The position numbers were made by a program, and so were the translations under genes. A stretch of DNA of 64,000 nt from Tyto alba (lineage: Eukaryota > Chordata > Aves > Strigiformes > Tytonidae): the NCBI RefSeq assembly GCF_018691265.1, contig NW_024881313.1:4270501-4334500 (forward strand), given 5' to 3'. The notes under the pieces were generated by a model. That model was not told where the DNA came from, made no database searches, and saw only the letters and a program-made list of their open reading frames with translations. How positions within the stretch are numbered: the stretch's first letter is position 1; the number at the start of each line of letters is the position of its first letter. Below are positions 62,643 through 64,000 of the stretch, in pieces.

Positions 62643-63721
62643 GGGCACTGAGAGAGAATACAGCCAGGGTAGTATATAAGAATATGATCATGTGAGATCA
62701 CACTAGAAACCTTTCTATTTGTTGGCCCGACAAACAAGGAGCTTTACTTCATTCATCAGTGCAAGTTAAGTGGAACACAATGCCCATAGGCTTAATTTGG
62801 TGTCTTGAAAACTGGAATAACCTCCTTCAGCTGTGATACACCGTGCCACAACAAAAGCAAATGAAGTCTGTTGCTGTGTTCAGCAAGCCTGGTCTAGACC
62901 GTGCCATCGCGCATTGAAGACAGCTGCTGATGTGCAGAAGGGATGAATTTCTGTGTTGTTTTTTTGGTTCCCCCCCCCAATAAATAACGGTGACTTAGTA
63001 GCTGCCTGAACATCAAATGTGTTTTCAGTTCCTGGATTTCTGAAGTAACTTCTTCAGAAACGTCTTTAGATGCTATGAATCCAAGATTTGGAGAGTTTTG
63101 ATCTCTTGAAACTATCTGAGTCTTGGAATTCATACCATTTAAACTGTGGAATCATGTCTTCTCCCTGATAACATTTTAAAATACTCCTGCCGTAAGCTGA
63201 ACAAAGATTTCTGCATAGTATCTGTCAAATGACTGTTCACTCTTAGAATAAGTACCCTTTATTTACCGTTCAAAAAAAGCCAAGAATGAAAAATCACAGG
63301 CTTTGTGTGGTATAGTGGTAAATGACTGAGATTTTTGTGTAAGAACAGGTAGCAAGGTCTGTAGTTAGGTTTGGCTTAGCTGTTGCTGTTACTTTGCGAC
63401 TCTATTTTACCACAAGAGTAATTTGATCAGCTATCAAAATAAAGTGATACAAATAAGAAAAATTCTTAACATGGTAAACCAGTAAGAGAATTAAATTAGG
63501 AGAATAGTAGTAAATATATAATAAAAATAAGATCTGTGCAAGTTGAAGAAACAAAACAAGACCCTAAATCCAGCAGCAGTAACCTTTAGCAGATTGTTAA
63601 AATATAAAGTTCTGTTATTTAAAACAGTAAATGCAGAAGTCCCATGGGGAAATATTGCTGTCAGTGTTACTCTTATGAAAAAAAGATATATGGTTATTAT
63701 GCTCTATAATTTACAGGTTGA

Positions 63722-63815
63722 GGGTTGTTTTTTTTGTGTGTGTGTGTGTGTGTGTTTTGGGTTTGTTTGGGGTTTTTTCTTTTTTTTGGGGAGGGTGGTG
63801 GTGTTTTGTCTTTTT
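63722..63815 (+). repeat. G/T-rich low-complexity tract with (GT)n core
   Basis: From 63722 to 63778 the plus strand has only G and T, with a (GT)n array of about ten units at 63735-63755. The tract continues with T and G runs to about 63815. It is the strand-reversed counterpart of the A/C tract at 3776. Confidence 0.9.
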
Positions 63816-64000
63816 TTTACAGGGTCTGCTCTACAGCAAGTATCTCTAGTTTTAACTTTAGGAAAGATATTAAAGAAGTCTTACAAATTCTGGATTGATG
63901 GTATGTTCTTGCATGCAACCTTTTCATGCTCACCAGGCTCAGGGGTAGTGTATGCATGTGTATTTATGAAGAGACAGTCCATCAGTCTTATTGACCCTTC
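63816..64000. other. Non-coding tail of the window
   Basis: Short AT-rich sequence. A pyrimidine tract and TTTTTACAG at 63812-63821 resemble a splice acceptor, but no continuing exon can be argued before the window ends. Confidence 0.4.

Larger units (their letters stand above)
54656..63721. other. Non-coding stretch, no gene recognised
   Basis: About 9 kb of AT-rich DNA, repeat-poor apart from homopolymers. It holds two of the better candidate conserved elements (57980-58300, 61110-61400), a 19-bp tandem duplication (56915-56950) and a purine-pyrimidine alternating tract (62456-62642). Frames such as 59529-59783 and 60522-60794 show no domain. A long run from about 55740 to 59480 contains few frames of any length, which suits intronic or intergenic DNA. 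Confidence 0.6.

Noticed and set aside
63305..63323. TGTGGTATAGTGGTAAATG resembles the A box of a tRNA gene (glycine type)
   Set aside because: No B box (GGTTCGA-type) follows at the expected distance and no acceptor or anticodon stems can be drawn, so it is at best a chance match or a tiny tRNA-derived remnant.
1..64000. CRISPR arrays, operons, phage or other prokaryote-type systems
   Set aside because: No regularly spaced direct repeats, no clustered long ORFs and no ribosome-binding-site pattern; the CR1 elements and CpG islands identify vertebrate DNA.

Overview
The window looks like vertebrate nuclear DNA, almost certainly from a bird. It carries six copies or fragments of the CR1 non-LTR retrotransposon, several ending in the CR1 3' sequence (variants of CCATTCTATGATT, or ATCATAGAATGG when reversed). 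The background is AT-rich with many poly-A/poly-T and keto-rich (G/T) low-complexity tracts and two sharp CpG islands. Nothing is prokaryotic: there are no operons, no long ORFs, and most reading frames are chance openings of 60-130 codons.

Layout. A CpG island fills the left edge (1-400) and is probably the right-hand part of a promoter that continues outside the window; one weak candidate first coding exon (310-354) lies in it. From 0.4 to 31.6 kb I find no convincing exon, only simple repeats, one plus-strand CR1 (18160-18606), an old CR1 scrap (29541-29612), and two stretches with slightly unusual open frames (23098-23682 plus; about 27490-29460 minus). At 31.6-32.5 kb a minus-strand CR1 abuts a second CpG island, which holds good splice-donor sequences pointing in both directions. 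A third, longer CR1 (38690-40795) retains a dead reverse-transcriptase ORF. From 41 to 64 kb there are two more minus-strand CR1s of other subfamilies, many homopolymer runs, a CA microsatellite, small inverted repeats, and four AT-rich, low-repeat stretches that read like conserved non-coding elements rich in homeodomain-type motifs.

Interpretation. The simplest reading is a promoter-proximal and intronic or intergenic region of one or two vertebrate genes whose coding exons lie mostly outside the window. The gene cannot be named from this sequence. I found no evidence for a novel multi-gene system. The most useful leads are the possible bidirectional promoter at 32.2-32.5 kb, the candidate conserved elements near 58.1 and 61.2 kb, the 68-nt hairpin at 47557-47624 and the near-perfect 28-bp palindrome at 657-684.
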